Source: Methylibium rhizosphaerae
Lineage (GTDB): Bacteria > Pseudomonadota > Gammaproteobacteria > Burkholderiales > Burkholderiaceae_C
Length of the DNA stretch: 64,000 nucleotides
Direction: 5' to 3'
NCBI RefSeq assembly: GCF_006386545.1
Contig: NZ_SWAR01000005.1
Span: 1 to 64,000, forward strand
Part shown: positions 23,721 through 34,863 of the stretch, piece by piece
Position numbering within the stretch: the first letter of the stretch is position 1
Layout: each line of letters begins with the position of its first letter
Position numbers and translations under genes: made by a program
The notes under the pieces: model-generated
Told to the model about the DNA's origin: nothing
What the model saw: only the letters and a program-made list of their open reading frames with translations
Database searches by the model: none

Positions 23721-24818
23721 TCAGGCCGTCACCGTGACCGGCACCCGCCGCGCCAGCGCGCACATCAGCTCGTAGCCCACCGTGCCCGCGGCCTGTGCGA
23801 CCTCGTCGATCGGCAGCATGCTGCCGGCCGGGCCATTGCCCCACAGCGTGACTTCGCTGCCGAGGTCGGCGTCGGGCACCGGCGTGAGGTCGACGGTGAG
23901 CATGTCCATCGACACGCGGCCCACCATGCGGGTGCGCACGCCGTTCACCAGCACCGGCGTGCCGGTGCCGCAATGGCGCGGGTAGCCGTCGGCATAGCCG
24001 CATGCCACGATGCCGATGCGCATCGGCTGCTCGGCCGAGAACGTGCTGCCGTAGCCGACGCTGTCGCCGGCCGCCAGCACCTGCGTGCCGATGAGCTTCG
24101 AGCGCAGCGTCATGGTGGGCAGGAGGCCCCAGTGCGCGATGTCGTGCGCCGGGAAGTCGGGCGCCGAGCCGTAGGTCATGATGCCCGGGCGCACCCAGTC
24201 GCTGCGCACCTCGGGCAGGTGCGCGAAACGCAGGGTCGCGGCGCTGTTGCACAGCGAGCGCTCGCCGGGGAGGTCTTGCGCCGCCTGGGCGAACAGCGCC
24301 GCCTGGTGCGCGATGCCGCGCTCGCCGTCGGCGTCCGAGAAATGCGTCATCAGCGAGATCTCGTCGACCTGCGGCAGCGCATTCAGGCGCGCCCACGCCG
24401 CGCGGAAGGCCGACACGGTGAAGCCCAGCCGGTTCATGCCGCTGTTGAGCTTGAGGAACACGCGGTGCGGCTGGTGGGTCTTGTGCATCGCGAGCCAGTC
24501 GATCTGCGCTTCGTCGTGCACCACGTGCCACAGGTTCAGCCGCGAGCACAGCTCCAGGTCGCGCGCTTCGAAGGCGCCCTCGAGCAACAGGATGGGGCCG
24601 CGCCAGCCGAGCGCTCGCACCCGTTCGGCCTCATCCAGGTCGAGCAGGGCAAAACCGTCGGCGCCGCGCAGCGCCTCGTAGGCACGTTCGATGCCGTGTC
24701 CGTAGGCATTGGCCTTGACCACCGCCCACACCCGCGCATCGGGCGCGGCGCTGCGCGCGCGGGCGATGTTGTGGGTCAGCGCATCGGCGTGGATGAGGGC
24801 TTCGATGGGGCGCGGCAC
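23721..24818 (-). CDS. alr: Alanine racemase
   Basis: A 365-residue PLP enzyme that makes D-alanine for peptidoglycan. The catalytic lysine is Lys34 in [20 protein letters not shown], and the second base Tyr is in [36 protein letters not shown] and VTLWGNGP are the C-terminal domain motifs. Length is normal. It converges with the MocR gene (7-base gap). It may work with DadA encoded at 57415 in D-alanine breakdown, but they are not linked here. Confidence 0.95.
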   Translation of the reverse strand: MPRPIEALIHADALTHNIARARSAAPDARVWAVVKANAYGHGIERAYEALRGADGFALLDLDEAERVRALGWRGPILLLEGAFEARDLELCSRLNLWHVVHDEAQIDWLAMHKTHQPHRVFLKLNSGMNRLGFTVSAFRAAWARLNALPQVDEISLMTHFSDADGERGIAHQAALFAQAAQDLPGERSLCNSAATLRFAHLPEVRSDWVRPGIMTYGSAPDFPAHDIAHWGLLPTMTLRSKLIGTQVLAAGDSVGYGSTFSAEQPMRIGIVACGYADGYPRHCGTGTPVLVNGVRTRMVGRVSMDMLTVDLTPVPDADLGSEVTLWGNGPAGSMLPIDEVAQAAGTVGYELMCALARRVPVTVTA

Positions 24819-25008
24819 GCGGCGGCTTTCGGACTTGTAAGGAGGATCGAACCATTCTGCCAGCCGATGCCCAGAGAGTTTGTCGCGTGAAGGCCGGTCA
24901 AGACCGCATGCTATAAAGCCCGCCGCAAGTGCCCGGGCAACCGGGCCCCAGGGGAGACATACCTGTGCCGGCCAAGTCTTGTTCGCCGGCGCGCTGAACA
25001 GTGAGCGG

Positions 25009-26286
25009 ATGAAAAAAGGCTTCTACACCATCATGTCAGCGCAGTTCTTCAGCTCGCTGGCGGACAACGCCCTGTTTGTGGCGGCGGTGGAGTTGCTGAG
25101 GACCGGCGGCGCGGCCGAGTGGCAGCGTGCCGCGCTGGTGCCGATGTTTGCGCTCTTCTACGTGGTGCTGGCGCCGTTCGTGGGCGCCTTCGCCGACGCG
25201 GTGCCGAAGGGCAAGGTGATGTTCGTCTCGAACACCATCAAGGTGGCCGGCTGCCTGCTGATGCTGTTCGGCACCCACCCGCTGGCCGCCTATGCGATCG
25301 TCGGCCTGGGCGCTGCGGCCTACTCGCCGGCCAAGTACGGCATCCTGACCGAGCTGCTGCCGCCTTCGCAGCTGGTCAAGGCCAATGGCTGGATCGAGGG
25401 CCTGACCATCGGCTCCATCATCCTGGGCGTGCTGCTGGGCGGCCAGCTGGTCGGCCCGCGCATCGCCCCGCTGCTGCTGGGCATCGAGATGCCGCTGCTG
25501 GACACCGGCATCGACACCGGCCCCGAGGCGGCGATCGCCTCGCTCATCATCCTGTACGTGCTGGCGGCGCTGTTCAATCTGTACATCCCCCGCACCGATG
25601 CGCCGCTGCAGCCGATGCCGCGCAGCGTTGTCGCGATGGTGCGCGACTTCTCCACCTGCAACGCGCGGCTGTGGAGCGACAAGCTGGGCCAGATCTCGCT
25701 GGCCACGACCACGCTGTTCTGGGGCGTCTCGGGCAACCTGCGCTACATCGTGCTGGCCTGGGCCGCGGCGGCGCTCGGGTACACCACCACCCAGGCCTCG
25801 TCGCTCGTGGGCGTCGTCGCCATCGGTACGGCCGTGGGCGCGGTGATCGCCTCGGTTCGCATGCGGCTCGACCAGGCCACCAGCGTGATCCCGCTGGGCG
25901 TGGCGATGGGCGTGCTGGTGATCGCGATGAACTTCATCGGCAACGTCTGGGTCGCCGCGCCCTTCCTCATCGTGCTGGGCGCGCTGGGCGGCTTCCTCGT
26001 GGTGCCGATGAATGCGCTGCTGCAGCACCGGGGCCACAACCTGATGGGCGCCGGGCGCTCCATTGCGGTGCAGAACTTCAACGAGCAGGCCTGCATCCTC
26101 GGGCTCGGGGCGTTCTACACCGGCATGACCCGCATGGGCCTGTCGGCCTTCGGTGCGATCACGCTGTTCGGCCTGGTGGTCGCCGGCACCATGTGGCTCA
26201 TCGGCCGCTGGCACCTGCGCAATACCGTGCAGCACCGCGACGAGGTCGAGCACCTCCTGACCCTGGCCCGCAGCGACAAGCACTGA
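25009..26286 (+). CDS. lplT: Lysophospholipid transporter LplT
   Basis: A 425-residue major facilitator protein that moves lysophospholipids across the inner membrane for re-acylation. The start [20 protein letters not shown] is the family N-terminus, followed by [20 protein letters not shown] and [17 protein letters not shown]. About 11-12 membrane segments are visible. No aas gene is adjacent, so the transporter stands alone as often in betaproteobacteria. A TATAAA at 24912-24917 may be the -10 of its promoter, with an untranslated leader of about 90 bases. Confidence 0.93.
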   Translation: MKKGFYTIMSAQFFSSLADNALFVAAVELLRTGGAAEWQRAALVPMFALFYVVLAPFVGAFADAVPKGKVMFVSNTIKVAGCLLMLFGTHPLAAYAIVGLGAAAYSPAKYGILTELLPPSQLVKANGWIEGLTIGSIILGVLLGGQLVGPRIAPLLLGIEMPLLDTGIDTGPEAAIASLIILYVLAALFNLYIPRTDAPLQPMPRSVVAMVRDFSTCNARLWSDKLGQISLATTTLFWGVSGNLRYIVLAWAAAALGYTTTQASSLVGVVAIGTAVGAVIASVRMRLDQATSVIPLGVAMGVLVIAMNFIGNVWVAAPFLIVLGALGGFLVVPMNALLQHRGHNLMGAGRSIAVQNFNEQACILGLGAFYTGMTRMGLSAFGAITLFGLVVAGTMWLIGRWHLRNTVQHRDEVEHLLTLARSDKH

Positions 26287-26366
26287 GCCTGGCGCGTCGC
26301 TTGCCGTCATCCTTGGCAGATCCCTCACCGTTGATGCGGCTACATGCCGCGCACTAAGGTCAGCCC

Positions 26367-27209
26367 ATGACGACGCACATCGATCTCGACGCCTACTTCG
26401 CCCGCATCGGCTACACCGGCAGCCGCCTGCCGAGCCTTGCGAACCTGCAGGCCATCATCGAACGGCACACGCAGACGATCCCGTTCGAGAACCTCGACCC
26501 GCTGCTGGGCCAGCCGGTGCGGCTGGACCTGGACTCGCTGCAGCGCAAGCTGGTGCAGGGGGGCCGCGGCGGCTACTGCTTCGAACACAACACCCTGCTG
26601 CGCGACGTGCTGCATGCCATGGGTTACCACGTCGGGGGCCTGGCCGCACGCGTGCGCTGGAACGTGGCCGAGGAAGTGACCACGCCGCGCACCCACATGC
26701 TGCTGCACGTGGACCTGGCCGACGGCATCTACATCGCCGATGTCGGTTTCGGCGGGCTCACGCTCACCTCGGCCCTGCGGCTGGAAGCCTTTTCGCCGCA
26801 GAGCACGCCGCATGAGAGCTTCCGCCTCACCCAGGCCAAGGGCGACGGCTACGTGCTGCAGGCACGCCTGGGCGGCGAATGGAAGGCGCTGTACGTCTTC
26901 GACCTGCAGCGCCAGCTGCCGGTGGATTTCGAACTGGCGAACTGGTACCTGTCGAACCACCCGCAGTCGCACTTCGTCACCGGGCTGATGGCGGCCCGGG
27001 CGCTGCCGCGCCAGCGGCTTGCTCTGCGCAACAACCTGTTCACTCGCCACCACCTCAACGGCGAAAGCGAGCCGCGCACCCTGGCCACGCCGGCCGAGTT
27101 GCGCGAAGTGCTGACAGGCGAGTTCGGCATCCGCCTGCCGGACACCCCGGCGCAGGACGCCGCCTTCACCCGGCTGATCGAGCAGCAGCCGCAGCACAAG
27201 CCGGGCTGA
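26367..27209 (+). CDS. nat: Arylamine N-acetyltransferase
   Basis: A 280-residue cytoplasmic acetyl-CoA-dependent transferase. The Cys-His-Asp triad is Cys71 in GRGGYCFEHN, His110 in PRTHMLLHV and Asp125 in YIADVGFGG, matching positions in known NATs (Cys ~70, His ~107-110, Asp ~122-127). Length is normal. It probably detoxifies arylamines or arylhydrazines, though the natural substrate is unknown. Neighbours do not indicate a pathway. Confidence 0.93.
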   Translation: MTTHIDLDAYFARIGYTGSRLPSLANLQAIIERHTQTIPFENLDPLLGQPVRLDLDSLQRKLVQGGRGGYCFEHNTLLRDVLHAMGYHVGGLAARVRWNVAEEVTTPRTHMLLHVDLADGIYIADVGFGGLTLTSALRLEAFSPQSTPHESFRLTQAKGDGYVLQARLGGEWKALYVFDLQRQLPVDFELANWYLSNHPQSHFVTGLMAARALPRQRLALRNNLFTRHHLNGESEPRTLATPAELREVLTGEFGIRLPDTPAQDAAFTRLIEQQPQHKPG

Positions 27210-27225
27210 CGCCGCCCGCGAGCGC

Positions 27226-28107
27226 TCAGGCCCCCACCGCCGCCTCGATGGCGGCAGCCCACGGCACGGCGAGCTTCTCGTAGCCGCGCCAGGTGAGGTG
27301 GATCTCGTTGATCCAGTCGCCGCTCTCGCCGGCGTTGTCGGCCAGCGCCGCATCGAGTGCCAGGCAGGAGGTATCGAATACGTGCACGTTCGGATAGCGC
27401 TGGGTGTCGTTGCCGATCTCGATCAGCAAGGCGGCGAGACGACCGAGCAGCAGGCGTGCCACCTCCAGCCGATCGGCCGCCGGGATGCCGTAATCCACCA
27501 GCGACGGCAGCAGCCAGGGCCCGAGCCCGAGGCCGGCTCCGGCTTCGCGAGGCACCGGGCAGGCATAGGTGTGGATGAAGATCGGCTTGCCCTTCGAGGG
27601 CCCCGCATCACGCAGCTTCACCAGGTCGTCGAAGTTGGCCTTGAGGTAGGTGCAGAAGGTGCCCCAGCCGGGGTCGCTCAGGTAGCGCGCGGCACCGTCG
27701 GCCAACGGCCCCCATTCGGATTGCGGACGCAGCAGGCGCCGTGCAGGGTCAGGCTCGGTGGGCGACACGCCGACGGCGCTGATCAGGTCGTTGCCGCCGG
27801 CCGACAGCAGCAGGCCGTCCCATTCCCAGGCCTGCGGACCGCACAGCAGCGAGATGAACTGCGGGTCGCGCGTCATCTGCACCATGCGGCGCAGCGTGTC
27901 GCCGGGCACCGCGCAGTTGACGGCGCACCAACGCTTGCTGAACGCCATCTCGAACAGCAGGTTGGAGTTCTTGGCCGGATTGAGCGTGCCGATCGAGAAC
28001 CAGGAGTCGCCTTCTGCGAGGAAGCGGCGGCCGAACTGGTTCATGTCGGCCGGTTCGCTGGGGTGAAGAAGGTCCCAGGGGGACAACACGATCAGGGGCT
28101 GCTGCAT
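27226..28107 (-). CDS. SGNH/GDSL-type hydrolase-like protein
   Basis: A 293-residue protein. The block I motif is FLAEGDSWFSIGTLNP (GDS near residue 34), a Gly-Asn block is in LLSAGGNDLISAVG, and the end DWINEIHLTWRGYEKLA provides the Asp-x-x-His-like block V. These are the SGNH esterase signatures. The ends between blocks are unusually long, and no signal peptide is present, so it is cytoplasmic. The substrate is unknown. ATG 28107 is preceded by GAGGAG. Confidence 0.8.
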   Translation of the reverse strand: MQQPLIVLSPWDLLHPSEPADMNQFGRRFLAEGDSWFSIGTLNPAKNSNLLFEMAFSKRWCAVNCAVPGDTLRRMVQMTRDPQFISLLCGPQAWEWDGLLLSAGGNDLISAVGVSPTEPDPARRLLRPQSEWGPLADGAARYLSDPGWGTFCTYLKANFDDLVKLRDAGPSKGKPIFIHTYACPVPREAGAGLGLGPWLLPSLVDYGIPAADRLEVARLLLGRLAALLIEIGNDTQRYPNVHVFDTSCLALDAALADNAGESGDWINEIHLTWRGYEKLAVPWAAAIEAAVGA

Positions 28108-28220
28108 CTGGAATCTCCTCGTCTGGCCGCTCGTGACGGCGGCTTCCAAGGTATCTGCCGACCTGCCCGGCGGCCATCCTACGGATGTGGGACGGACCGG
28201 CCGGAGACAATCGCGCCCGC

Positions 28221-29171
28221 ATGACACAAGACCTCGTCGCCGCGGGCCGCGGCAGCTCGCACTCCCATACCCACGGCGCTGCCGGCCTGGCCGTGCTGGC
28301 GCTGCTGTGCAACGCTTTCATCTGGGGAGTGTCCTGGTGGCCCTTCCGCCAGCTGCAGGCCCTGGGGCTGCACCCGTTGTGGGCTACCGCGCTGGTCTAT
28401 GCGGTCGCGATGCTGTTCATCGCATGCTGGCGCCCCGCGTCGATACGCCAGCTGCTGAACACGCCGGTGCTGTGGGTGCTGGTGCTGGCCTCGGGCACCA
28501 CCAATGCAGCCTTCAACTGGGCGGTCAGCATCGGCGAGGTGGTGCGGGTGGTGCTGCTGTTCTACCTGATGCCGCTGTGGACTGTGCTGCTCGCGCGCGT
28601 GCTGCTGCACGAGCACCTCACGCGGCTGGCGGCGCTGCGCGTGGCGCTCGCCCTGGCCGGCGCGGTGCTGGTGCTGCAGCCCGCCGGCGCGGGGTGGACG
28701 CTGCCGCTGCCCTCGAGCCTGCCCGACTGGCTGGGCGTCCTGGGCGGCGCGAGCTTCGCGCTGAACAACGTCATGCTGCGGCGCGAGGCGCACCGGCCGG
28801 AGGAGGCGCGGGCACTGGCCATGTTCACCGGCGGCCTGCTGGTGGCCGGATCGCTCGGCCTGCTGCTCGGACCGGCCGGCGGCGTGCCGCGGCCGCCGCT
28901 GCCGGCGCCCGGCTGGGTGCTGTTCGCGCTGGCGCTGGCCGGCGCCTTCCTGCTGTCGAACCTGGCGCTCCAGTACGGCGCCGCCCGGTTGCGGGCCAAC
29001 GTCACGTCGGTGGTGATGCTCAGCGAGGTGGTGTTTGCCAGCGGCTCGGCGGTGCTGTGGGGAAACGAGCACCTGAGCCCGGCGCTGGTGCTGGGCGGCC
29101 TGCTGATCATGGGAGCGGCGCTGCTGTCGGTGGCCGAAAGCACGGTACCGCGCGAAACGTCCGGCGGCTGA
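28221..29171 (+). CDS. EamA/DMT-family transporter
   Basis: A 316-residue inner-membrane protein with ten hydrophobic segments and two EamA repeats. The short cytoplasmic N-terminus has [11 protein letters not shown], a small His cluster. Segment 1 is [19 protein letters not shown]; the second repeat starts near [20 protein letters not shown]. The substrate is unknown. A start 12 codons upstream (28185) would add unconserved residues. It is divergent from the SGNH gene. Confidence 0.9.
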   Translation: MTQDLVAAGRGSSHSHTHGAAGLAVLALLCNAFIWGVSWWPFRQLQALGLHPLWATALVYAVAMLFIACWRPASIRQLLNTPVLWVLVLASGTTNAAFNWAVSIGEVVRVVLLFYLMPLWTVLLARVLLHEHLTRLAALRVALALAGAVLVLQPAGAGWTLPLPSSLPDWLGVLGGASFALNNVMLRREAHRPEEARALAMFTGGLLVAGSLGLLLGPAGGVPRPPLPAPGWVLFALALAGAFLLSNLALQYGAARLRANVTSVVMLSEVVFASGSAVLWGNEHLSPALVLGGLLIMGAALLSVAESTVPRETSGG

Positions 29172-29202
29172 ACCGGGGCGGGGCTGGTGTATGGTGCGCG
29201 CC

Positions 29203-30144
29203 ATGCTCCGACCCGTTGCCTCCCACGCGGCTGTGGTGCTGCTGGCCTTGGCCACCGTGCTGGCCGGCTGTTCTTCGACCCCCAAGCCGCCCTCCGGCCG
29301 CGACGGCCCGACGGCCGAAACACCCGCCGACCTCCACAAGACCCCCGACGCCGAACCGAGGGTCGAACCCATCCGCCCCGGCGGCCCCAACAAGCCCTAC
29401 GCGGTGAACGGGCGCAGCTACACGCCCGAGACCCGCGACGTCGCCGTGCGCGAAACCGGCCTGGCGTCCTGGTATGGCCGCAAGTTCCATGGCCGGCGCA
29501 CCGCCAGCGGCGAGGTCTACAACATGTACGCCATGACGGCGGCGCACCCCACCCTCCCGATCCCGAGCTATGCGCGGGTGCGCAACCCCAGGAACAGCCG
29601 CGAGGTGGTGGTGCGCATCAACGACCGCGGGCCGTTCCATCCCGGGCGCATCATCGACCTGAGCTACACCGCCGCACTCAAGCTCGACCTGCTGCGCGGC
29701 GTGGGCAAGGTGGAGGTGGAACGCATCACCTACGAAGACATCCGCACCGGCGCCTGGAGGCGCGGCGGCGATGGTGATGGCAATGACGACAAGGCCGTCG
29801 CCGTGGCTGCGGCGACCGTCGATGCGCCGCCGCCCCCCGAACCCGCAGCAGCCTCGCCACCGCCCATCCGGAGCGCCGCCGAGCCCAGCCGTGCCTTCAC
29901 CAGCGCGGCACGCGGCTGGTGGGTGCAGCTCGGCGCCTTTCGAGAGCGCGGCGGGGCCGAAAGCTTCCAGCAGCGCGTGGCCGCCGAGCTCGACTGGCTG
30001 GCGCCGCTGCTGGCGATCTTCAACGAGGCGCCGGTGCACCGCCTGCAGGCCGGCCCCTACGCCAGCCGCGACGAAGCCACCGGTGCGGCCGAACGCATCC
30101 GCGAGGCGCTCAAGCTGGTGCCGGTGATCGTCGAGCGGCGCTGA
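29203..30144 (+). CDS. rlpA: Septal ring lytic transglycosylase RlpA
   Basis: A 313-residue outer-membrane lipoprotein. The signal ends in the lipobox VLAGC (Cys22). The double-psi beta-barrel domain (residues ~80-180) has [19 protein letters not shown] and [20 protein letters not shown]; the last ~75 residues form a SPOR domain ([20 protein letters not shown] to [18 protein letters not shown]) that binds denuded septal peptidoglycan. A Pro/Ala-rich linker joins them. An alternative ATG at 29191 adds four residues. RlpA removes denuded glycan strands at division sites. Confidence 0.93.
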   Translation: MLRPVASHAAVVLLALATVLAGCSSTPKPPSGRDGPTAETPADLHKTPDAEPRVEPIRPGGPNKPYAVNGRSYTPETRDVAVRETGLASWYGRKFHGRRTASGEVYNMYAMTAAHPTLPIPSYARVRNPRNSREVVVRINDRGPFHPGRIIDLSYTAALKLDLLRGVGKVEVERITYEDIRTGAWRRGGDGDGNDDKAVAVAAATVDAPPPPEPAAASPPPIRSAAEPSRAFTSAARGWWVQLGAFRERGGAESFQQRVAAELDWLAPLLAIFNEAPVHRLQAGPYASRDEATGAAERIREALKLVPVIVERR

Positions 30145-30170
30145 CGGCGCCGGCGCGCCTGCCTGCAACG

Positions 30171-30917
30171 CTACCTGCCACCACCGACATCGAGCAGCGC
30201 GCCGCTGGTGTAGCTCGCTGCGTCCGACAGCAGCCAGGCAATGGCCTGCGCGATCTCGTCGGCCCGGCCCGGGCGCTGCATCGGGATCAGCCCGGCCAGT
30301 TGCCAGGCGCGTTCGGGCTGGCCGCCCGAGGCATGGATCTCGGTGTCGGTGATGCCGGGGCGCACGGCGTTCACCCGCACGCCCTCGGCCCCCACCTCCT
30401 TGGCCAGGCCGACGGTGAACGTGTCGATGGCCGCCTTCGCCGCCGCATAGTCGACGTACTGGCCCGGCGCCCCCAGGCGCGCGGCGACGGACGACAGGTT
30501 GACGATCGCCCCGCCGCCACCGCCATGGCGGGTGCTCATGCGGCGCACCGCCTCGCGGGCACAGCTGAAGCTGCCGTACACGTTGATCTCGAACATGCGC
30601 CGCACCCGCTCGGGCGTCATCTCGTCCACACGCTGGGCCACGTCCACCACGCCGGCGTTGTTGACGAGGCCGCGCAGGCTGCCGAGTTCGCGATCCACCC
30701 GCTCGAACATCGCGCGCACTTCGTCGTCGCGCGACACGTCGGCCTGCACGGCGATGGCGCGCCGCCCGAAGCGGCGCACCGACTCGACTACCGCTTCGGC
30801 GGCGTCGGCGCGGCTCGCGTAGTTGACCGCGACGTCCCAGCCCTGCTCGGCGCACAGCACCGCACAGGCGGCGCCGATGCCCCGGCTCGCCCCGGTGATG
30901 AGGACGGTGCTTGTCAC
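30171..30917 (-). CDS. Short-chain dehydrogenase/reductase (SDR)
   Basis: A 248-residue Rossmann oxidoreductase. The cofactor motif [15 protein letters not shown] is at residues ~8-22, NNAG is in [12 protein letters not shown], and the catalytic Ser and Tyr-x-x-x-Lys are in [20 protein letters not shown]. The substrate is unknown. Its start overlaps the macrodomain gene by ATGA, so the two are translated together; a link to ADP-ribose or NAD metabolism is a speculation only. Confidence 0.92.
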   Translation of the reverse strand: MTSTVLITGASRGIGAACAVLCAEQGWDVAVNYASRADAAEAVVESVRRFGRRAIAVQADVSRDDEVRAMFERVDRELGSLRGLVNNAGVVDVAQRVDEMTPERVRRMFEINVYGSFSCAREAVRRMSTRHGGGGGAIVNLSSVAARLGAPGQYVDYAAAKAAIDTFTVGLAKEVGAEGVRVNAVRPGITDTEIHASGGQPERAWQLAGLIPMQRPGRADEIAQAIAWLLSDAASYTSGALLDVGGGR

Positions 30918-31435
30918 GGGCGGCTCGCCTCCCCGAGCAACTGTTCATAGAAGCGATGATCGCCGGCGCTGAAGCAGCAGAAGACCACCTCGCGCCAGCC
31001 GGCCTGCGCCTCGACGGCTTCGCGCACGGTCGCCAGCGCCAGGCGCGCCGCGTCTTCGAACGGGTAGCCGTAGATGCCGGTGCTGATGCACGGGAAGGCG
31101 ATGGTTTCGCAGCCGTGACTCCGCGCCAGCTCCAGGCTCGCGCGGTAGCAGCTCGCCAGCAGCGCCGGCTCGCCATGCTGGCCGCCGCGCCACACCGGCC
31201 CCACCGTGTGGACCACGTGCCGGGCCGGCAGCCGGTAGCCCCGGGTGATGCGGGCCTCGCCGGCCGGGCACCCGCCCAGCAGCCGGCATTCGGCCACCAG
31301 TTCCGGGCCGGCCGCACGGTGGATCGCCCCGTCGACACCACCGCCGCCCAGCAGCGACGAGTTGGCGGCATTGACGATGGCATCGAGCGACAGTGTCGTG
31401 ATGTCGTCTTGCAGGGCGCGTAATGTCGTGGCCAT
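30914..31435 (-). CDS. Macrodomain protein (O-acetyl-ADP-ribose deacetylase type)
   Basis: A 173-residue single macrodomain of the MacroD/YmdB group, which removes ADP-ribose from acetylated or ADP-ribosylated substrates. The substrate loop [20 protein letters not shown] (residues ~21-40) and [20 protein letters not shown] (phosphate-binding loop) are intact. ATG 31435 gives the usual family N-terminus. It overlaps the SDR gene by 4 bases and is divergent from phoX. Confidence 0.93.
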   Translation of the reverse strand: MATTLRALQDDITTLSLDAIVNAANSSLLGGGGVDGAIHRAAGPELVAECRLLGGCPAGEARITRGYRLPARHVVHTVGPVWRGGQHGEPALLASCYRASLELARSHGCETIAFPCISTGIYGYPFEDAARLALATVREAVEAQAGWREVVFCCFSAGDHRFYEQLLGEASRP

Positions 31436-31492
31436 GCGGACCATCATAGGTCGCAGCACAATCGCTCGCCTCAACTCGCTGGGAGAAATCCG

Positions 31493-33400
31493 ATGGCCAA
31501 GGACTTCGACTCGATGGAAGACAGCAACCGCAGCGGCAACGCCAGCATCCACGAGCTGTCGGACCCCGCGCGGCGCCTCGTGATCCAGGGAGGCCTGGGG
31601 CTGGCGAGCGCGGCGCTGTTCGGCTCGCTGGCTGGTTGTGCCGCCACGGCCACTGGCAGCAGCCCCGCGAAGCTGGGCTTCAAGGCGGTGCCGCCCGGCA
31701 CCACCGACGCCCTGGTGGTGCCTGATGGCTACGTGGCCGATGTGATCGCCGCCTGGGGAGAGCCGATCGGCGTGGCGGGCAACATGCCGCCCTTTCGCGA
31801 GGACGCATCGAACACCGCAGCGGAACAGGCGGTGCAGATGGGCATGCATCACGACGGCATCCACTTCTACCCGTTGGCCGGCAGCAGCACGCACGGGCTG
31901 CTCGTCATGAACCACGAGTACACCGACGACGGCCTGCTGCACCCGGACGGCCTGAAGACCTGGGATGCCGGGAAGGTGAAGAAGGCGCAGGCCGCGCACG
32001 GCGTGTCGGTCATCGAGGTGGCGCTGCGCGACGGGCGCTGGCAGATGGTGCGGCCCAGCCGCTATGCGCGGCGCCACACGGCTGCCACGCCGTTCACCCT
32101 GCAAGGCCCGGCCGCCGGCCATGCGCTCATGAAAACCGCCGCCGACCCTGACGGCCGCACCGTGCTCGGCACGCTGAACAACTGCGCCAGCGGCCAGACG
32201 CCGTGGGGCACCTATCTGTCGGGCGAGGAAAACTGGGCCTTCTATTTCGACGGCGGCGACAAGCTGACACCCGACCAGCAGCGCTGGGGCCTGCGCAAGA
32301 CCGGCTCTCAGTCGTGGGCGCCGCACGACGAGCGTTTCGATGCCGCCAGGCACCCCAACGAATTCCACCGATTCGGCTGGGTGGTCGAGATCGACCCGAT
32401 GGACCCGGCCGCCACGCCGGTCAAGCGCACCGCGCTGGGCCGCGCCGCGCATGAAGGGGCCTGGGTCGCAGTGACCAAGGACGGCCGCGCGGTGGTGTAT
32501 TCGGGCGAGGACGCACGCTTCGAATACATCTACAAGTTCGTGAGCCGCGACCGCATCGCGCCGGGCGGCGCCCGGGCCAATGCACAGCTGCTCGACCACG
32601 GCACGCTGTACGTGGCCCGCTTCGACGCCGACGGAACCGGCCGCTGGCTGCCGCTGGTGCACGGCCAGGGCCCGCTGACGCCGGCCAACGGCTTTGCCGA
32701 CCAGGGCGAGGTGCTCATCAAGACCCGCCAGGCCAGCGACCTGCTGGGCGCCACCAGGATGGACCGCCCCGAATGGCTGGCCATCGACCCGAAAAGCGGC
32801 GAGGTCTACTGCACCCTCACCAACAACAGCGCGCGCGGCGCGGCCGGCCAGCCGGGCGTGGATGCCGCCAACCCGCGGGCCAACAACACGATGGGCCAGA
32901 TCATCCGCTGGCGCGAGGGCGGCGACTTCGACGCCGCGAGCTTCAGCTGGAACCACCTCGTGCTGGCCGGCGACCCGGCCAACGAACGCGCCGAGGCCCG
33001 GGGCAACATCAAGGGCGACATCTTCGGCTGCCCCGACGGGCTGGCCTTCGACACCCGCGGCGTGCTGTGGATCCAGACCGACGCACACGCCACCCAGATG
33101 TACAAGGGCGAGTTCGCCCGCATCGGCAACAACCAGATGCTGGCCTGCGACGTGAGCACCGGCGAAGTGCGCCGCTTCCTCACCGGCCCCACGAACTGCG
33201 AGATCACCGGCTGCACCTTCAGCCCCGACCTCACCACCATGTTCGTCAACGTGCAGCACCCGGGCGAGACCCCGAACGACCGCAGCGACCCGGCCGAACC
33301 CGGAAAGTATTCGCGCTGGCCCGACTTCAAGCCCGGCGGCCGGCCGCGTTCGGCCACGGTGGTGGTGCGCCGGAAGGACGGCGGCGTGATCGGGGCCTGA
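31493..33400 (+). CDS. phoX: PhoX-family alkaline phosphatase (DUF839)
   Basis: A 635-residue exported phosphatase of the PhoX family, monomeric enzymes that use iron and calcium. The N-terminus carries a Tat-like signal after ~25 residues: [20 protein letters not shown] then LAGC. Motifs include [55 protein letters not shown] and [28 protein letters not shown] precedes ATG 31493. It is the first of two phosphatase genes in the window (the second is phoD-like at 60826), suggesting adaptation to organic phosphate use. Confidence 0.92.
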   Translation: MAKDFDSMEDSNRSGNASIHELSDPARRLVIQGGLGLASAALFGSLAGCAATATGSSPAKLGFKAVPPGTTDALVVPDGYVADVIAAWGEPIGVAGNMPPFREDASNTAAEQAVQMGMHHDGIHFYPLAGSSTHGLLVMNHEYTDDGLLHPDGLKTWDAGKVKKAQAAHGVSVIEVALRDGRWQMVRPSRYARRHTAATPFTLQGPAAGHALMKTAADPDGRTVLGTLNNCASGQTPWGTYLSGEENWAFYFDGGDKLTPDQQRWGLRKTGSQSWAPHDERFDAARHPNEFHRFGWVVEIDPMDPAATPVKRTALGRAAHEGAWVAVTKDGRAVVYSGEDARFEYIYKFVSRDRIAPGGARANAQLLDHGTLYVARFDADGTGRWLPLVHGQGPLTPANGFADQGEVLIKTRQASDLLGATRMDRPEWLAIDPKSGEVYCTLTNNSARGAAGQPGVDAANPRANNTMGQIIRWREGGDFDAASFSWNHLVLAGDPANERAEARGNIKGDIFGCPDGLAFDTRGVLWIQTDAHATQMYKGEFARIGNNQMLACDVSTGEVRRFLTGPTNCEITGCTFSPDLTTMFVNVQHPGETPNDRSDPAEPGKYSRWPDFKPGGRPRSATVVVRRKDGGVIGA

Positions 33401-33416
33401 ACGGCCCCGAGCGGGG

Positions 33417-33812
33417 CTACCGGACCAGCGGCGTGGTCTGCGCCGAAGCAATGACCCAGCGGCCCTGCTTCTGCACGAGCACATAGGTCATGAGGCCCAC
33501 GCTGCCGGGCAGCGCGGTCTGCTCGGCCTGCGGCCGCTGGTCGAGGACGGTCTTGGTGCAGGAGACCACAGCGCAGCCGGGTGCCACGAAGTACACCCGG
33601 TCGATCTCGGTGACGGTGGGCACGTGCTGGAGCGACGACGCCAGCGCCTGCTCCATCGCCTCGCGGAAGGCCGGCTTGCCGAACAGCCGGCGCCCGGCCA
33701 TGTTGATGACGACCGCATCGTCGTCATGCAGCTCCATCAGCTCGGCCACGTTGAACTGGTGCTGCTGCGCATCGGCGATCAGCCGGCGGATCTCGGTTTC
33801 TTCTGGGCTCAC
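33417..33812 (-). CDS. NTF2-like protein, SgcJ/EcaC family
   Basis: A 131-residue protein with the cone-shaped NTF2 fold of the SgcJ/EcaC/SnoaL-like group. It starts [20 protein letters not shown], has [20 protein letters not shown] in the middle and ends with [20 protein letters not shown]. Members are uncharacterised stress or biosynthesis proteins with a small pocket. There is no signal peptide. Neighbours give no hint. Confidence 0.85.
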   Translation of the reverse strand: MSPEETEIRRLIADAQQHQFNVAELMELHDDDAVVINMAGRRLFGKPAFREAMEQALASSLQHVPTVTEIDRVYFVAPGCAVVSCTKTVLDQRPQAEQTALPGSVGLMTYVLVQKQGRWVIASAQTTPLVR

Positions 33813-33874
33813 TTCAGCGCTCCGGCGTGTTGCCGGTGTATGGCGAAGGGCGCAGCATAGGGCAGAGCAGCGGC

Positions 33875-34780
33875 TCAGCCGGCGAACAGATGGGCCGGCA
33901 CGCCCCGCTCGCTGACCCGCACCGAGAACAGCGCCCCCGCCAGCGGCTCGCGCTCGAGTTGCGCGTCGCTCAATCCGAAGCGCGCGCTGGTGATGAACAG
34001 CGTGCGCAGGTCCGCGCCACCGAAGGCGACGTTGGTGATGTGGCTGGTGGGCAGCTTCACCCTCGCAAGCTCCGCCGCGCTCTGCGGGTCATGGCAGGTG
34101 ACGCAGGCGCCGCCCCAGTGGCAGATCCACAGTCTGCCGGCCGCATCGGTGGTCATGCCGTCGGGGTAGCCGTCGGCCTCCTCGAAGCGCAGCCACAGGC
34201 GCTGGTTCGACAGGCTGCCGCTCCCGGCGTCGAAGTCGAACGCATGGACGCGGCGCTCGGCGGTTTCGTTGAAGAACAGCGTGCGGCCGTCGGCCGACCA
34301 GGTGGGGCCGTTGGTGACGGCAAAGCCGGCATCGAACACCCGCGTGCAGCGTCCGGGCGCGTCGAAGCGGTACAGCGCGCCGGTGGGTGCTTCGCAGCCG
34401 AAGTCCATGGTGCCGCCCCAGAAGCGGCCCTGGGCGTCGCACTTGCCGTCGTTGAAGCGGTTGCCGGTGCGTTCGGGCTCGGGCTCGTCGAGCCGCTGCA
34501 GCCTGCCGCTTTCCGGGTCGAAGAACGCGAAGCCGCGCTGCAGCGTGACGATGAGCCCCGGCCCTTGCACGCGCTCGGCCAGCGCCGAGATGGTTTCATC
34601 GAAACGCCACTGGCGGCGCTCGCCGCTGGCCGGCGTGTAGCGATACAGCCGGTGCTCGAGGATGTCGACCCAGTACAGCGCCTGCTCGCGCTGCGACCAG
34701 CAGGTGCCCTCGCCGAGCGTGGCGTCCGCGGGCCATACGCATTGCGCCTCGCTCAGCAGCTGGGGGGTGTCAACCGGCAT
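33875..34780 (-). CDS. SMP-30/gluconolactonase-family sugar lactonase
   Basis: A 301-residue six-bladed beta-propeller enzyme that opens aldonolactones. Metal-ligand regions seen are LGEGTCWSQREQALYWVDI (Glu), GNRFNDGKCDAQGRFWGGTM (Asn, Asp), TNGPTWSADGRTLFFNETAE (Asn) and YPDGMTTDAAGRLWICHWGG (Asp). It follows the sugar-acid dehydratase gene on the same strand (83-base gap), so it probably hydrolyses the lactone made by the aldose dehydrogenase at 36722, equivalent to XylC of the Caulobacter xylose pathway. Confidence 0.9.
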   Translation of the reverse strand: MPVDTPQLLSEAQCVWPADATLGEGTCWSQREQALYWVDILEHRLYRYTPASGERRQWRFDETISALAERVQGPGLIVTLQRGFAFFDPESGRLQRLDEPEPERTGNRFNDGKCDAQGRFWGGTMDFGCEAPTGALYRFDAPGRCTRVFDAGFAVTNGPTWSADGRTLFFNETAERRVHAFDFDAGSGSLSNQRLWLRFEEADGYPDGMTTDAAGRLWICHWGGACVTCHDPQSAAELARVKLPTSHITNVAFGGADLRTLFITSARFGLSDAQLEREPLAGALFSVRVSERGVPAHLFAG

Positions 34781-34863
34781 GTCGTCGTGTCAGGGCGAAG
34801 AAAAGGCCGCGCTGTCGATGGACTCGTTGGGTGTCTGAAAGAGGGTCGAAGAAACGAGGCACC

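Noticed and set aside
24879-24917. Full sigma70 promoter before lplT
   Set aside because: TATAAA at 24912 is a good -10, but the nearest TTGTCG is 26 bases upstream, too far for a -35; only the -10 is noted.
29107-31383. 758-codon minus-strand frame over rlpA, SDR and macrodomain genes
   Set aside because: It is out of frame with the SDR and macrodomain and antisense to rlpA; composition is typical of a shadow frame.
30914-33484. Minus-strand open frame of 856 codons running through phoX
   Set aside because: Only its last 173 codons (macrodomain) have family motifs. The rest is antisense to phoX and has no recognisable domain.
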